Both the position numbers and the translations under genes were made by a program. Positions 15,027 through 23,480 of a stretch of DNA of 55,178 nt are shown in pieces; within the stretch, counting starts at the first letter, position 1, and every line of letters starts with the position of its first letter. Location of the stretch: assembly GCA_029260615.1 (NCBI GenBank), contig JAJDCX010000024.1:1-55178 (forward strand), given 5' to 3'. This stretch comes from Phycisphaeraceae bacterium. GTDB lineage: Bacteria > Planctomycetota > Phycisphaerae > Phycisphaerales > Phycisphaeraceae. Below the pieces are notes generated by a model. That model did not search any database and was not told the DNA's origin. It was given only the letters and a program-made list of their open reading frames with translations.

Positions 15027-16031
15027 ATGGCGGAACTAACCCGTCCCAATTCACCACTAGCGCGATCCCGTGGACGCCGCCGGATCAGTCAGAAGACGTC
15101 GGCGCGTGCGCTGAGTCAGCAGGACCAGTCAGACGTTCATCAGATCCTGACGGGCAAGTACGAATACATCGACAACGACTTGTTTGCTTTGGCAGACGCG
15201 GAGGCTGTCGAGCAGTTATTCAATGTGCCTGACGCGACGCCCCACGCTGACACGAGTTGGTATCAGCCGGTGATGGCCAATTTCGCTGGCCTACGTCAGA
15301 GCAACAAGCTCGGCTCGGTTTTGCTGACCGCAGCGCAGGAACGGGTCATCTTCCTTCAATACAACTACACCCGGTGCCGTGTGTGTCGGCTGCGTGATGA
15401 ACTGCTGGATAGCCCGGAGATCGATCCCGATGTGGCCCGTGAGATGCTGGTTTGGCACCGCAAGGCCACGGACTATCGGGAGCAGATCGCACAGATTAAC
15501 CTTGCGCTGGTGCTGGCGATGGCGAAGCGGACCCGGATGAACGAGATGGATTTTGGTGACATGGTCAGTGAGGGGAACATGGCGCTTTTGCGTGCGATTG
15601 ACAAGTTCGATGCGGCGCGTGGGTTCAAGTTCTCGACGTATGGTTGCCGTGCCATCCTCAAGGCTTTCAGCCGGGCGGGCATGAAACTGACCCGGTACCG
15701 CGGGCTGTTCCCGACGGACTTCGACCCGGCGTTGGAACGCTCGAATTTCTCGGAGACCCAGCGTGCCGGGCACGAGTTGGACTGCGCTGATGAGGTCAAG
15801 GTCATCGTGACCCGCAACGATGCCGACCTGACCGACATCGAGCAGGAGGTGATCGAGCACCGTTTCAACATCAAGAAGGGCCCGGCCAAAGGCATCAAAC
15901 GTGAGCCCCGCCCGATGACTCTCGAACAGGTCGGCAAGCTCATCGGCGTGACCAAGGAGCGTGTCCGGCAGATTCAGAACAAGGCGCTCGAAAAGATCCG
16001 TACCACGCTTGAAGAAGGGTATCTGGCGTAG
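15027..16031 (+). CDS. Sigma-70 family RNA polymerase sigma factor
   Basis: 334 residues from ATG 15027 (SD AAAGAGGT 6 nt upstream). Regions present: a conserved-region-1.2/2.1-like start (TAAQERVIFLQYNYTRCRV); region 2 with INLALVLAMAKR, DMVSEGNMALLRAIDKFD and FKFSTYGCRAILKAFSRA; a shortened region 3; and region 4 with MTLEQVGKLIGVTKERVRQ, a normal helix-turn-helix. It is shorter than a housekeeping RpoD and has an unusual basic insert KKGPAKGIKREPRP just before region 4.2. The first 100 residues are basic and Gln/Asp-rich with no region 1.1. I take it as an alternative group 2/3-like sigma; the regulon is unknown. Confidence 0.9.
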   Translation: MAELTRPNSPLARSRGRRRISQKTSARALSQQDQSDVHQILTGKYEYIDNDLFALADAEAVEQLFNVPDATPHADTSWYQPVMANFAGLRQSNKLGSVLLTAAQERVIFLQYNYTRCRVCRLRDELLDSPEIDPDVAREMLVWHRKATDYREQIAQINLALVLAMAKRTRMNEMDFGDMVSEGNMALLRAIDKFDAARGFKFSTYGCRAILKAFSRAGMKLTRYRGLFPTDFDPALERSNFSETQRAGHELDCADEVKVIVTRNDADLTDIEQEVIEHRFNIKKGPAKGIKREPRPMTLEQVGKLIGVTKERVRQIQNKALEKIRTTLEEGYLA

Positions 16032-16102
16032 GGAACTATTAGCCCTAAGCTCCTGGCTTTGCCAGTGGATCGACACACGGTGGCAGTCCCATATGAAAGA
16101 AG

Positions 16103-16133
16103 AAAAACCCTCGGTTTTTGGCCGAGGGTTTTT
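16103..16133. terminator. Bidirectional intrinsic terminator after the sigma-factor gene
   Basis: AAAAACCCTCGG, loop, CCGAGGGTTTTT: a perfect stem with A-run and T-run on its two sides, so it can serve plus-strand transcription from the sigma gene and minus-strand transcription reading out of the TPR gene. Confidence 0.9.
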
Positions 16134-16210
16134 CATTGCAAACTGTGATGTATGGGGGAAGTAATCCCTCCGGCTAAGCCGGGACTGAGGGGTAACAGGT
16201 GAAGCCTGTA

Positions 16211-17185
16211 TCAGATCCTGCTGAACCGCGCGAGCAGGTCGACGATCCGGGGTTGTTGGTTGTTGATGCGGATACTTTTACGCCAGGAATTCAGTGCCTC
16301 GTCGCGCTTGTTGGTGTCGCTTCGGCCGTCCTGGATATAGAGAGTCAGCAGGCAGGCCCCCAGGCCGTTGAGTGTCGCGGTGTCGTCGGGTGCCAGGGCG
16401 ATAGCCTTGCGGTACTGGAACAGCGCGGGCTTGAAATTACGCATCTTGAACTTGACGTACCCCAGGCGTTCGTAGGCGGTCACCGACGGGCTGCGTCGGA
16501 TCAAGACTTCCAGGACGTTGACCGCCTGTTGGAAATTATTCAGGTGGATGTGCGCATCTGCCAGTCCCAGCAGGACCGGGTCGGCCAGGTCACCTAACTC
16601 GGCGGCCTGACGGTAGGTGTCCACCGCCTCCTCGTAGCGTCCCAGAAGGTTGTACGTCGCGGCGAGGTTGCACCATGCGGCCTGGCTCTCGGGGTCCAGC
16701 TTGGTGGATATCTGGGTAAAAGTCAGGGCTTCGCCGGGTCGGCCGAGTTGAAGATACGCCGAGCCCAACTCGCGGTTGACCTTGAAGTCGTCGGGGTTCA
16801 AGCGCCAGGCGGTTTTGTAGGCTCGTAGCGCTTCCTGGAGCCGGCCGAGCAGTTGCTTCATCAGGCCCAGGCTGTAGTGGGCGTCGAACTTGTTGGGCTC
16901 GACGATAGTGGCGCGTTCGTAGGCCCGGCTGGCCATCTCGTAGTCGCCGCGCTGCTGGTAGATGCTACCCATCCCCATGTGTGCGTTGGCGATGTTGGGG
17001 TTGACCTCCAGCGCCAGGCCGAACTCCGCCAGAGCGGCGTCGAGCAGGCCGGTGATTTCGTAAGACGCCGCACTATCCATGTGGGCGTTGGCCCGCTGGC
17101 GGGAGGAGGTGGCGGGGTTCAGCGTACAGCCGGCAAGAATTGCGGCGGCGGCCAACGCTACGACGGTCAGGGAAATAGATCGCAT
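16211..17185 (-). CDS. TPR-repeat lipoprotein
   Basis: 324 residues. A signal peptide ends in the lipobox LAGC with the lipidated Cys20, so the protein is probably membrane-tethered on the outer face. From residue about 35 to 300 there are about seven tetratricopeptide repeats (for example AHMGMGSIYQQRGDYEMASRAYERA; AHYSLGLMKQLLGRLQEALRAYK; LNGLGACLLTLYIQDG), the usual protein-protein scaffold. Arrangement resembles PilF/PilW-type pilotins that assist secretins, and a large secretin is encoded at 45.7-49.2 kb, but the genes are not linked and this is only a suggestion. Confidence 0.88.
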   Translation of the reverse strand: MRSISLTVVALAAAAILAGCTLNPATSSRQRANAHMDSAASYEITGLLDAALAEFGLALEVNPNIANAHMGMGSIYQQRGDYEMASRAYERATIVEPNKFDAHYSLGLMKQLLGRLQEALRAYKTAWRLNPDDFKVNRELGSAYLQLGRPGEALTFTQISTKLDPESQAAWCNLAATYNLLGRYEEAVDTYRQAAELGDLADPVLLGLADAHIHLNNFQQAVNVLEVLIRRSPSVTAYERLGYVKFKMRNFKPALFQYRKAIALAPDDTATLNGLGACLLTLYIQDGRSDTNKRDEALNSWRKSIRINNQQPRIVDLLARFSRI

Positions 17186-17309
17186 GATGGACCATGATAT
17201 CGGTTGTCAGGTATCTGTGGAGCCACAATGCCCGGGCTATAGGACGTAGGCCCCGCATGGGCTTACAATCCCCTGTCTCACACGAACCCTCTTGACCGGA
17301 TTATTGGCT

Positions 17310-19082
17310 ATGCGAGTGGCTCTGGCGCAGATCAACCCGACCGTCGGTGACATCGAAGGCAACAGCCGGTTGATGCGTGAATCCATCCAGCGGGCAGGGG
17401 ATGCGGGGGCTGGGCTGGTGGTTTTCCCCGAGTTATCCGTGATCGGGTACCCGCCTAAGGACCTGCTGCTTAAGCCCGCGGTGATCCGTGCCTGTCAGCA
17501 GGCGGTGGCGGACATGGCCAAAGACTGCCGGGGCATCGCCGCGATCATCGGCCACCCTTGCCCGTCCGATAACGATGCCGGTCGGATGCTCTACAACGCC
17601 GCAACCCTTTGTCACGACGGACGGGCTCAGCACCGCCGGGTCAAGAGCTTGCTGCCGACGTACGACGTCTTTGATGAGCACCGTTACTTCGAGCCCGGGC
17701 CGGATGTGCAGATCACGCCGTTGAAGGGATTAAGCCTGGGCATCAGCATCTGCGAAGACCTCTGGAACGACCGCGAGGTGATCGATCGTCTGCTCTACCA
17801 CGACAACCCGATCGACGAGCTTGCGCGTCGTGGTGCGGACCTGTTCATCAACTGCTCGGCTTCTCCATTCACCATGGGTAAACACGCGCTACGGATGCGG
17901 TTGATGCGTGAGGCTGCGAAACGTCACGGCCTGCCTGTGCTTTACTGCAACCAGGTCGGCGGGAACGATGAGTTGGTTTTTGACGGCTGCTCGTGTGCGG
18001 TCGGCCCGGATGGGGAACTGATCGGACACGCCAAGGATTTTGAGCCGGACCTGTTGGTCGTGGATGTCCCGATGGGGTCTCCCGGTGGGCAAGGGGAGGC
18101 GGGTCATAGTAGGAGGTCGGCAACGGGAAGCGCGAAGTTGCCGGGGCCGGGGGCGCAGGCGGCGCGGATTGAGACACCCAGCGATGGGATCGCCTCGGCG
18201 TACCATGCACTGGTGCTTGGGTTGCGTGACTACTGTAGAAAATGCGGGTTCAAGTCGGTCGTGCTTGGGCTTAGTGGCGGGATCGACTCGGCGGTGTGTT
18301 GTGCGGTGGCGGTGGCGGCGCTGGGTAGGGAGAACGTCTGCGGCGTCACGATGCCCAGCCGGTACTCGTCGGACGGCTCGGTGACCGACGCCGAGTTATT
18401 GGCGCAGAACATGGGCGTTGATTTTCACACCATCGCGATCGGGCCGGCGCATTCGGCGTTTGAGCAGATGCTTGGGCCTATCTTCCAGGGGACGGATCCA
18501 GGTGTAGCAGAAGAAAATATCCAGGCGCGGGCACGCGGTGTGTTGCTCATGGCTATCAGCAACAAGTTTGGCTCGATGCTCGTCACCACCGGGAACAAGA
18601 GCGAGCTGGCGGTCGGCTACTGCACGCTCTACGGTGACATGGCCGGCGGGCTCGCGGTCCTCTCGGATGTCCCCAAAATGCTTGTCTACAAGATCGCCAA
18701 CTGGATCAACGACGACCCCGACTCGCCCTTGCGCAAAGAGTTCGGTAAGGCGGTCATCCCCAAAGACACCATTACTAAGCCTCCCAGCGCCGAGTTGCGT
18801 GAGGATCAGACCGACCAGGATTCGTTGCCTGAGTACGAGGTGTTGGATGAGATCATCGAACGCTTCGTTGAGCAAGAACAATCAGCAAAACAGATCATCG
18901 ACGAGACCGGCTGCGATGCCGAGACAGTTCTGAAGATGATCCGCCTGATCGACCTGAACGAATACAAACGCAAGCAGGCCGCGCCGGGGTTGAAGATCAC
19001 CGGCCGGGCGTTTGGGTTTGGTCGACGTATGCCGATGGCACAACGCTATGACAACCGGCGGGCGGTCGAGGCAGATAAATAA
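17310..19082 (+). CDS. nadE: Glutamine-dependent NAD+ synthetase
   Basis: 590 residues from ATG 17310 (an upstream in-frame TTG adds six unneeded residues). Last step of NAD synthesis: ATP-dependent amidation of deamido-NAD using ammonia from glutamine. The N-terminal nitrilase-fold glutaminase has its triad: Glu41 (VVFPELSVIGYPP), Lys near 112 (RRVKSLLPTYDVFDE) and Cys near 151 (SICEDLWND). The C-terminal synthetase has the P-loop LGLSGGIDSAV near 319. The linker at about residues 255-290 is an unusual Gly/Ser/Ala/Arg-rich stretch (GSPGGQGEAGHSRRSA) encoded by G-rich DNA. The gene converges on yihY across a long inverted repeat. Confidence 0.95.
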   Translation: MRVALAQINPTVGDIEGNSRLMRESIQRAGDAGAGLVVFPELSVIGYPPKDLLLKPAVIRACQQAVADMAKDCRGIAAIIGHPCPSDNDAGRMLYNAATLCHDGRAQHRRVKSLLPTYDVFDEHRYFEPGPDVQITPLKGLSLGISICEDLWNDREVIDRLLYHDNPIDELARRGADLFINCSASPFTMGKHALRMRLMREAAKRHGLPVLYCNQVGGNDELVFDGCSCAVGPDGELIGHAKDFEPDLLVVDVPMGSPGGQGEAGHSRRSATGSAKLPGPGAQAARIETPSDGIASAYHALVLGLRDYCRKCGFKSVVLGLSGGIDSAVCCAVAVAALGRENVCGVTMPSRYSSDGSVTDAELLAQNMGVDFHTIAIGPAHSAFEQMLGPIFQGTDPGVAEENIQARARGVLLMAISNKFGSMLVTTGNKSELAVGYCTLYGDMAGGLAVLSDVPKMLVYKIANWINDDPDSPLRKEFGKAVIPKDTITKPPSAELREDQTDQDSLPEYEVLDEIIERFVEQEQSAKQIIDETGCDAETVLKMIRLIDLNEYKRKQAAPGLKITGRAFGFGRRMPMAQRYDNRRAVEADK

Positions 19083-19096
19083 AGTTCAGAGGGATG

Positions 19097-19258
19097 AACC
19101 ACAGAGACACAGAGAAAACGGGAGAGCATGGAACAGGGATGAACGTCGATGAACGCGGATAAAGAGGACGGGATAAAGCACGGTGCTTGAATCTGCATCA
19201 GCGTTTATCCCTGTTCCACTCTGTTTTCTACTCTTTTTTTCTGTGCCACTGTGGTTTT
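19097..19258. repeat. Long imperfect inverted repeat of the CACAGAGA / GATGAACGCGGATAA family
   Basis: Left arm AACCACAGAGACACAGAGAA ... GGAACAGGGATGAACG ... GATGAACGCGGATAAAG (19097-19164). Right arm, reverse-complemented, AACCACAGTGGCACAGAAAA ... GGAACAGGGATAAACGCTGATG (19190-19256). The arms are about 65 nt with most words conserved in order. The element fills almost all of the gap between two convergent stop codons (nadE TAA at 19080-19082; yihY TAA at 19258-19260). As RNA it would form a long hairpin from either strand and could act as a shared terminator or RNA-processing site. Confidence 0.8.
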
Positions 19259-20772
19259 TACTCTTTCTGTCCCATCACATCTGCGAGGGTTGTGCCTTTG
19301 GCGGCGTTGATCTGAGCGGTGTGCAGGCGTGCGACCACATCGGTTCCGGCGAGCTTGGACCGGCTGCCCTCTCGCATGGCGGCTTTTTCGCTGAGGTCCA
19401 GGAGCTCATCGACGCCGATGCGTTCGGGTGGTCGGGCGAGGGTGTAGGCAGGGACGCCGGGTTCGCCGTGCTCGACGTGGTGGATGATGTTGGCTTGGGT
19501 GAGCATGTCGATCAGCGAGGCAACCGCGCGGTTGGGCAGGCCGGTTTCGGATTGCAATTCATTGAGGCGGACGGGGTTGCCTTGTTCAAACTGTCTGCCG
19601 ATCATCGCAACCAGGGGGATCATCCACCGCGGGTCGAACAGCACGTCCCGGTCCACCGCGGTGCGCAGGCTCTTGAAGCGTCGGCCGTCCATCGCCTGGA
19701 TCGTGTAGGTGACTTCGACGCCGAAGAGTACGATCAACCAGGTTACCCACAGCCATAGGAGGAACAATGGGACGAGCGCCAAGGCACCGTAGATGTTGGC
19801 TGTGCCTTGTTGGTTGACATAGATTTTGAAGAATTCGATGCTGATTATCCATCCTAAGGCCGCGACGAACGCGCCGCCCGCCGCCGCCCGGGAACTGACC
19901 TTGGTGTTCGGCAGGAACCGATAGAGCAGAAGTAATAGAAGCCAGGTCGTGGCCAACGGTGTGAGTAACGCGGTCAACTCACCGAGCCAGCCGACGGATT
20001 GCCCGGTCGCCTGTGCCGCTTGTTCGACAATACCGATGATCTTGGTTTGGACAAACTGCCCGGCCAGAAGTAGCAGGGGGGCAAATGTGATGGAGGTGTA
20101 GTACAGCGGCAGCCTGACATACAACGGTCGGCCAAACGGGGCGTCGAAGATCCGGTTGAAGCTGTGTTCGATGGTGGTTAGAAGTTTTGTAGCCGCGTAG
20201 AGAAAAAGCAGCACGCCAACGATACCGATACTGGCGAAGTTGATTTGTTCGAGTTTCGCGATCCAGCCCTGAACGTTCTGTGTCATCTGGGCGCGGATTC
20301 GTGCGATCTCCTGATTGGGATTGCTTGCTGCTACGGCGTTATCAGAGTGGTCCGTTGGTGACGTTAGACCCTGCGTTTGATCGGTTAGTACCGTGGCCCC
20401 ATCCGTTTGAGTCAGCTCGGTCGTCGCGTCGGGGTTTACATGGAGATCGTGGGTCTGATAGGGTTGCTCCTCTGGGCTGATCCACTGAAGCGCAAAATCG
20501 ACCACGGTCTGCTTTAAGTTCTCTCGCTCGACCTCGCCGACAAACGTTTGGAGGACCACCAGCATCAACACGATCGTCGGGAGCAGGCTGAACAGGGTGT
20601 GATATGTCAGGGCGGCGGCCATCTCGCCGGCACGGTCGGCGCGGAGTTCCTGGGCGCAGTAGCGGCCGAAGTCCAGGATGTAGCGAAGTGATCGCTGGGC
20701 CCGGGAGAGTTCTTCTAATGGCTCGGTCAGCAGGCCGTGGACACGATCGCGTATGGGTTGGAGGAATCGCAT
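19258..20772 (-). CDS. YihY/BrkB family membrane protein with C-terminal winged-helix-like extension
   Basis: 504 residues. The YihY/BrkB core spans about 50-390: SLRYILDFGRYCAQELRADRAGEMAAALTYHTLFSLLP-type start, then five more hydrophobic segments including GIVGVLLFLYAATKLLTTIEHSFNRIF and NIYGALALVPLFLLWLWVTWLIVLFGVEV. Between the first two TM segments is a 60-residue Asp/Thr/Gln-rich insert. Residues about 400-470 (MIPLVAMIGRQFEQGNPVRLNELQSETGLPNRAVASLIDMLTQ) look like the helix-turn-helix tail that occurs in some BrkB proteins. The family was once called RNase BN; its true transport or signalling role is unsettled. The stop codon abuts the inverted repeat. Confidence 0.85.
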   Translation of the reverse strand: MRFLQPIRDRVHGLLTEPLEELSRAQRSLRYILDFGRYCAQELRADRAGEMAAALTYHTLFSLLPTIVLMLVVLQTFVGEVERENLKQTVVDFALQWISPEEQPYQTHDLHVNPDATTELTQTDGATVLTDQTQGLTSPTDHSDNAVAASNPNQEIARIRAQMTQNVQGWIAKLEQINFASIGIVGVLLFLYAATKLLTTIEHSFNRIFDAPFGRPLYVRLPLYYTSITFAPLLLLAGQFVQTKIIGIVEQAAQATGQSVGWLGELTALLTPLATTWLLLLLLYRFLPNTKVSSRAAAGGAFVAALGWIISIEFFKIYVNQQGTANIYGALALVPLFLLWLWVTWLIVLFGVEVTYTIQAMDGRRFKSLRTAVDRDVLFDPRWMIPLVAMIGRQFEQGNPVRLNELQSETGLPNRAVASLIDMLTQANIIHHVEHGEPGVPAYTLARPPERIGVDELLDLSEKAAMREGSRSKLAGTDVVARLHTAQINAAKGTTLADVMGQKE

Positions 20773-20828
20773 GGGGCAATGGTCCGGTAGTCACGCCCGG
20801 TTGTCAAAGGGTTGTGGGTTGGATGCGG

Positions 20829-21059
20829 TTAGGCGGGGTCGTGGCCGGAGCCGCCGAAGGGGTTGCAGCGGGCGATGCGTTTGATGCCTCGCCACACGCC
20901 CTTGATCGGGCCGTGCTTCTGGACGGCGTCGATCATGTACTGGCTGCAGGAGGGCTGGAACCGGCAGTGACCGCCCATCACTTGGCCGAGCGTTACGCGG
21001 TACAGCAAGACCAGGAAGATCAGAGATCGGCTGAGGATGTGTGTGAACCAGCGGGTCAC
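20829..21059 (-). CDS. yidD: Membrane protein insertion efficiency factor YidD
   Basis: 76 residues. The family motif CRFQPSCSQYMIDAV (residues about 32-46) and GIKRIARCNPFGGSGHDP are intact. YidD is a small amphipathic inner-membrane protein that helps YidC insert membrane proteins. It overlaps rnpA by 4 bp (ATGA), the classic rnpA-yidD arrangement, so the two are translated in coupled fashion. Neither yidC nor oxaA follows in this window: the next gene is yihY on the same strand. Confidence 0.95.
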   Translation of the reverse strand: MTRWFTHILSRSLIFLVLLYRVTLGQVMGGHCRFQPSCSQYMIDAVQKHGPIKGVWRGIKRIARCNPFGGSGHDPA

Positions 21060-21460
21060 GGCTTGGGCTCCGATTGGGTATCCCCACCGCCTCGGCTCTC
21101 GGTTACCAGTTTATGGACACGCTGTAACGCTCCACCCAACAGGCGTTGATACTCTGCGACGGGTTGGAGTTTGTGCGGCCTAACAACGACGACCAGGTCG
21201 TAGCCGGTGGGCCAGTCGTGTTGACTCAATCGGAACGCTTCACGCAGACGGCGTTTGACCCGGCCCCGGGCGACTGCCGATCCCACGCGTCGGGGAACGC
21301 TTAGGCCAAGCCGGCAGTAGTCCAGGCCGTTGGGTTTGCCGCAGACGGTGATCGGGCCGGCGGTCTTGCGCAGCTTGGCATCGAAGACGGCTGCGAAGGC
21401 GCGGTTGCCGTGCAGTCTTTGGCGGTGTCTAAACAAGAATCGGAGGGTGTGTTCGGCCAT
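21056..21460 (-). CDS. rnpA: Ribonuclease P protein component
   Basis: 134 residues. The RNR signature is present as VARGRVKRRLREAFR (about residues 63-77), with LGLSVPRRVGSAV before it and DLVVVVRP after it. Binds the RNase P RNA and aids tRNA 5' processing. The C-terminus is extended by a Gly/Ser/Glu-rich tail that overlaps yidD. The usual upstream partner rpmH (L34) is missing; the next gene upstream on the same strand is the ClC gene, 26 bp away. Confidence 0.93.
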   Translation of the reverse strand: MAEHTLRFLFRHRQRLHGNRAFAAVFDAKLRKTAGPITVCGKPNGLDYCRLGLSVPRRVGSAVARGRVKRRLREAFRLSQHDWPTGYDLVVVVRPHKLQPVAEYQRLLGGALQRVHKLVTESRGGGDTQSEPKP

Positions 21461-21486
21461 CAGATGACGTGTGTGTCACGTTGGGG

Positions 21487-23343
21487 CTATTGTTTTTCTT
21501 CTAACAGCCGGGCGTTGTAGGTGGCTAACAAGTCTTGACGGCGGAGCAGGCCCAGGACCTCGTCGGGGTTATCCGCATCGACGACCGGCAGCTCTTCGTA
21601 GGACTCGAATACGAATCGACTGATCGCGCTGGACAGGCCCATCTGCATGGTCAACGGCTTGACGCCCGGCATCGCCAGGTCCTGCGCCACCGCCAGACTC
21701 CCGGCGTCTGACTCGTAAAGGAATTGTCTGATGTCGTTGAGCCCGAAGAGCCCGTAATACTTGCCCTCGCTATCAATCACAGGGAACGACGCTTGCCGAG
21801 TCATCGGGATCAGGTGTGCCATGTCACTCAACGGCATCCCTAATGGGACGTTGACAAAATCTCTTGCCGCGTCGTGAAGGGCGTCGCTGACAGATAAACC
21901 CTGCAGGACATCGACGATGAAGTCTCCGCGGTGTGCTGCGGATTCCAAACGGTTGGCGACCTGTTCGCGGTAGATCGTCTTGCGGCGGTTTAAGAGGTAT
22001 GCCAATGCGCAGACCCACATCGATGGGAGTAAGAGGGTGTAGCTTGCGGTCATCTCCGAGACCATGATGAGTGTGCTGACGGGTGTGCAGGCTGTGGCGG
22101 CAAAGAAGCTGGCCATCCCCAGGATCACGAAGATCGGCACCTGCTCTTGTGAGACCAGGCCGGGCATCCACTGGTGAAAAAGCATCCCGACGACCGCGCC
22201 AAGTGATCCGCCGATGACCATGCTCGGGCCGAACACGCCGCCGGAGCCACCGGAGCCGATCGTCAGTGATGTGGTTAATAATTTTCCAAGCCCTACCGCC
22301 AGCAGCAGCAGGATCGTCATCTTCGTGGGGTCTTCAAGGATGTGTTGGAGGAAGCCGTACCCGAACGACAACACGCTGAGGCTTTCTTCGGCAAGGTCCG
22401 GGGGGACCGACGAGCGGATCGCGTAATAAAGCCCCACCGCGAAGAGCCCCGTCGCGCCCGCGCCGATGGCTGGCTTAATAATCTTGGGCACGGGGAACCG
22501 TTTGAACAATTCCGTGATCCCGTAGAAACACCGGATATACACCCAGGACATGAGAACCATCACCACCGCCAGTACGGTCAACGGCAGCAGCAGCAGTGGT
22601 TGATTGAACCCGATCGCTTTGACCACGAACAACGGCTCAAATCCGAACACCACACAGAACACGCAGTACGCGATCGTGGTGGAGATGAATGCGGGGATTA
22701 ACGCTTCGGCCTCGAAGTCGGGGTCTCGGTAAAGCACCTCGGCGGCGAAGATCGCGCCAGCCAGCGGCGCGTGGAAGATCGCCCCGATCCCGGCGCCCAG
22801 TCCGGCGGTCATCAGCACACGTCTGTCTGAATCGGGGAGTTTTAGTTTGGTTGCTAAGAATGATCCGAACCCCGCGCCGATCTGCGCGATGGGGCCTTCA
22901 CGCCCGCCGGAGCCGCCGGTCCCCAGCGTGATTGCCGAGGACACCATCTTGACGATCGGGACACGGCCACGGACGACGCCGCCCTTGTTGTGATACGCAT
23001 CGATCGCGGCGTCGGTGCCGTGGCCCTCCGCCTCGGGTGCGAACCAATAAACCAGGGCCCCGCTGATGAGTCCGCCAGCGATCGGCACGACCAGGAGAAG
23101 CCAGGGCGTCAGGTCTGTGTGCGGTAGCCCCGCGCTAAACACGTCGCCGTATTCCGTTTCATTGGCCGGGCCGCCCTGATGATAGCCGGTGAACCACTCC
23201 AGGCTCACGTGCGTGATCAGCAGGCATAGCAGGTTAAATGCGATGGCCCCCAGCCCGGCCACCACGCCGACAATCGGCGCCAGCATGATGCTGCGGTTTG
23301 TGCGGGGGACCAAGGCTCTGAGTTTCTGGATCAGTTCGGTCAT
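21487..23343 (-). CDS. ClC-family chloride channel/transporter with tandem CBS domains
   Basis: 618 residues from ATG 23343; a GTG 12 codons upstream is an alternative. About ten to twelve hydrophobic segments span residues 20-430. Selectivity-filter motifs are visible: GTGGSGGREGPIAQIG (GREGP carries the external gating Glu) and GSGGSGGVFGPSMVIGG. At the position of the internal proton-glutamate of E. coli ClC (FIIEEM) the sequence reads FAAEVL, so one of the two Glu is replaced by Val; this may favour channel behaviour over H+/Cl- exchange. Two CBS domains at about 470-610 (LIPMTRQASFPVIDSEGKYY; ISRFVFESYEELPVVDADN) suggest nucleotide control. Confidence 0.9.
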   Translation of the reverse strand: MTELIQKLRALVPRTNRSIMLAPIVGVVAGLGAIAFNLLCLLITHVSLEWFTGYHQGGPANETEYGDVFSAGLPHTDLTPWLLLVVPIAGGLISGALVYWFAPEAEGHGTDAAIDAYHNKGGVVRGRVPIVKMVSSAITLGTGGSGGREGPIAQIGAGFGSFLATKLKLPDSDRRVLMTAGLGAGIGAIFHAPLAGAIFAAEVLYRDPDFEAEALIPAFISTTIAYCVFCVVFGFEPLFVVKAIGFNQPLLLLPLTVLAVVMVLMSWVYIRCFYGITELFKRFPVPKIIKPAIGAGATGLFAVGLYYAIRSSVPPDLAEESLSVLSFGYGFLQHILEDPTKMTILLLLAVGLGKLLTTSLTIGSGGSGGVFGPSMVIGGSLGAVVGMLFHQWMPGLVSQEQVPIFVILGMASFFAATACTPVSTLIMVSEMTASYTLLLPSMWVCALAYLLNRRKTIYREQVANRLESAAHRGDFIVDVLQGLSVSDALHDAARDFVNVPLGMPLSDMAHLIPMTRQASFPVIDSEGKYYGLFGLNDIRQFLYESDAGSLAVAQDLAMPGVKPLTMQMGLSSAISRFVFESYEELPVVDADNPDEVLGLLRRQDLLATYNARLLEEKQ

Positions 23344-23480
23344 GGCAAGCCACGCATCATACAAAGATTCGTCCCACACCTGATGTGCCTGCCTCGTCGA
23401 GTCATAAAATGCCGGGTTTTGTTAGTATTTACAGTCTACGAATAGGGGCGGGTGGCCGTGGGGACGGAGATTTATAGACG

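Noticed and set aside
19183..19758. 191-codon plus frame over the yihY 3' end
   Set aside because: It begins in the inverted repeat and is the antisense reading of the HTH-like tail.
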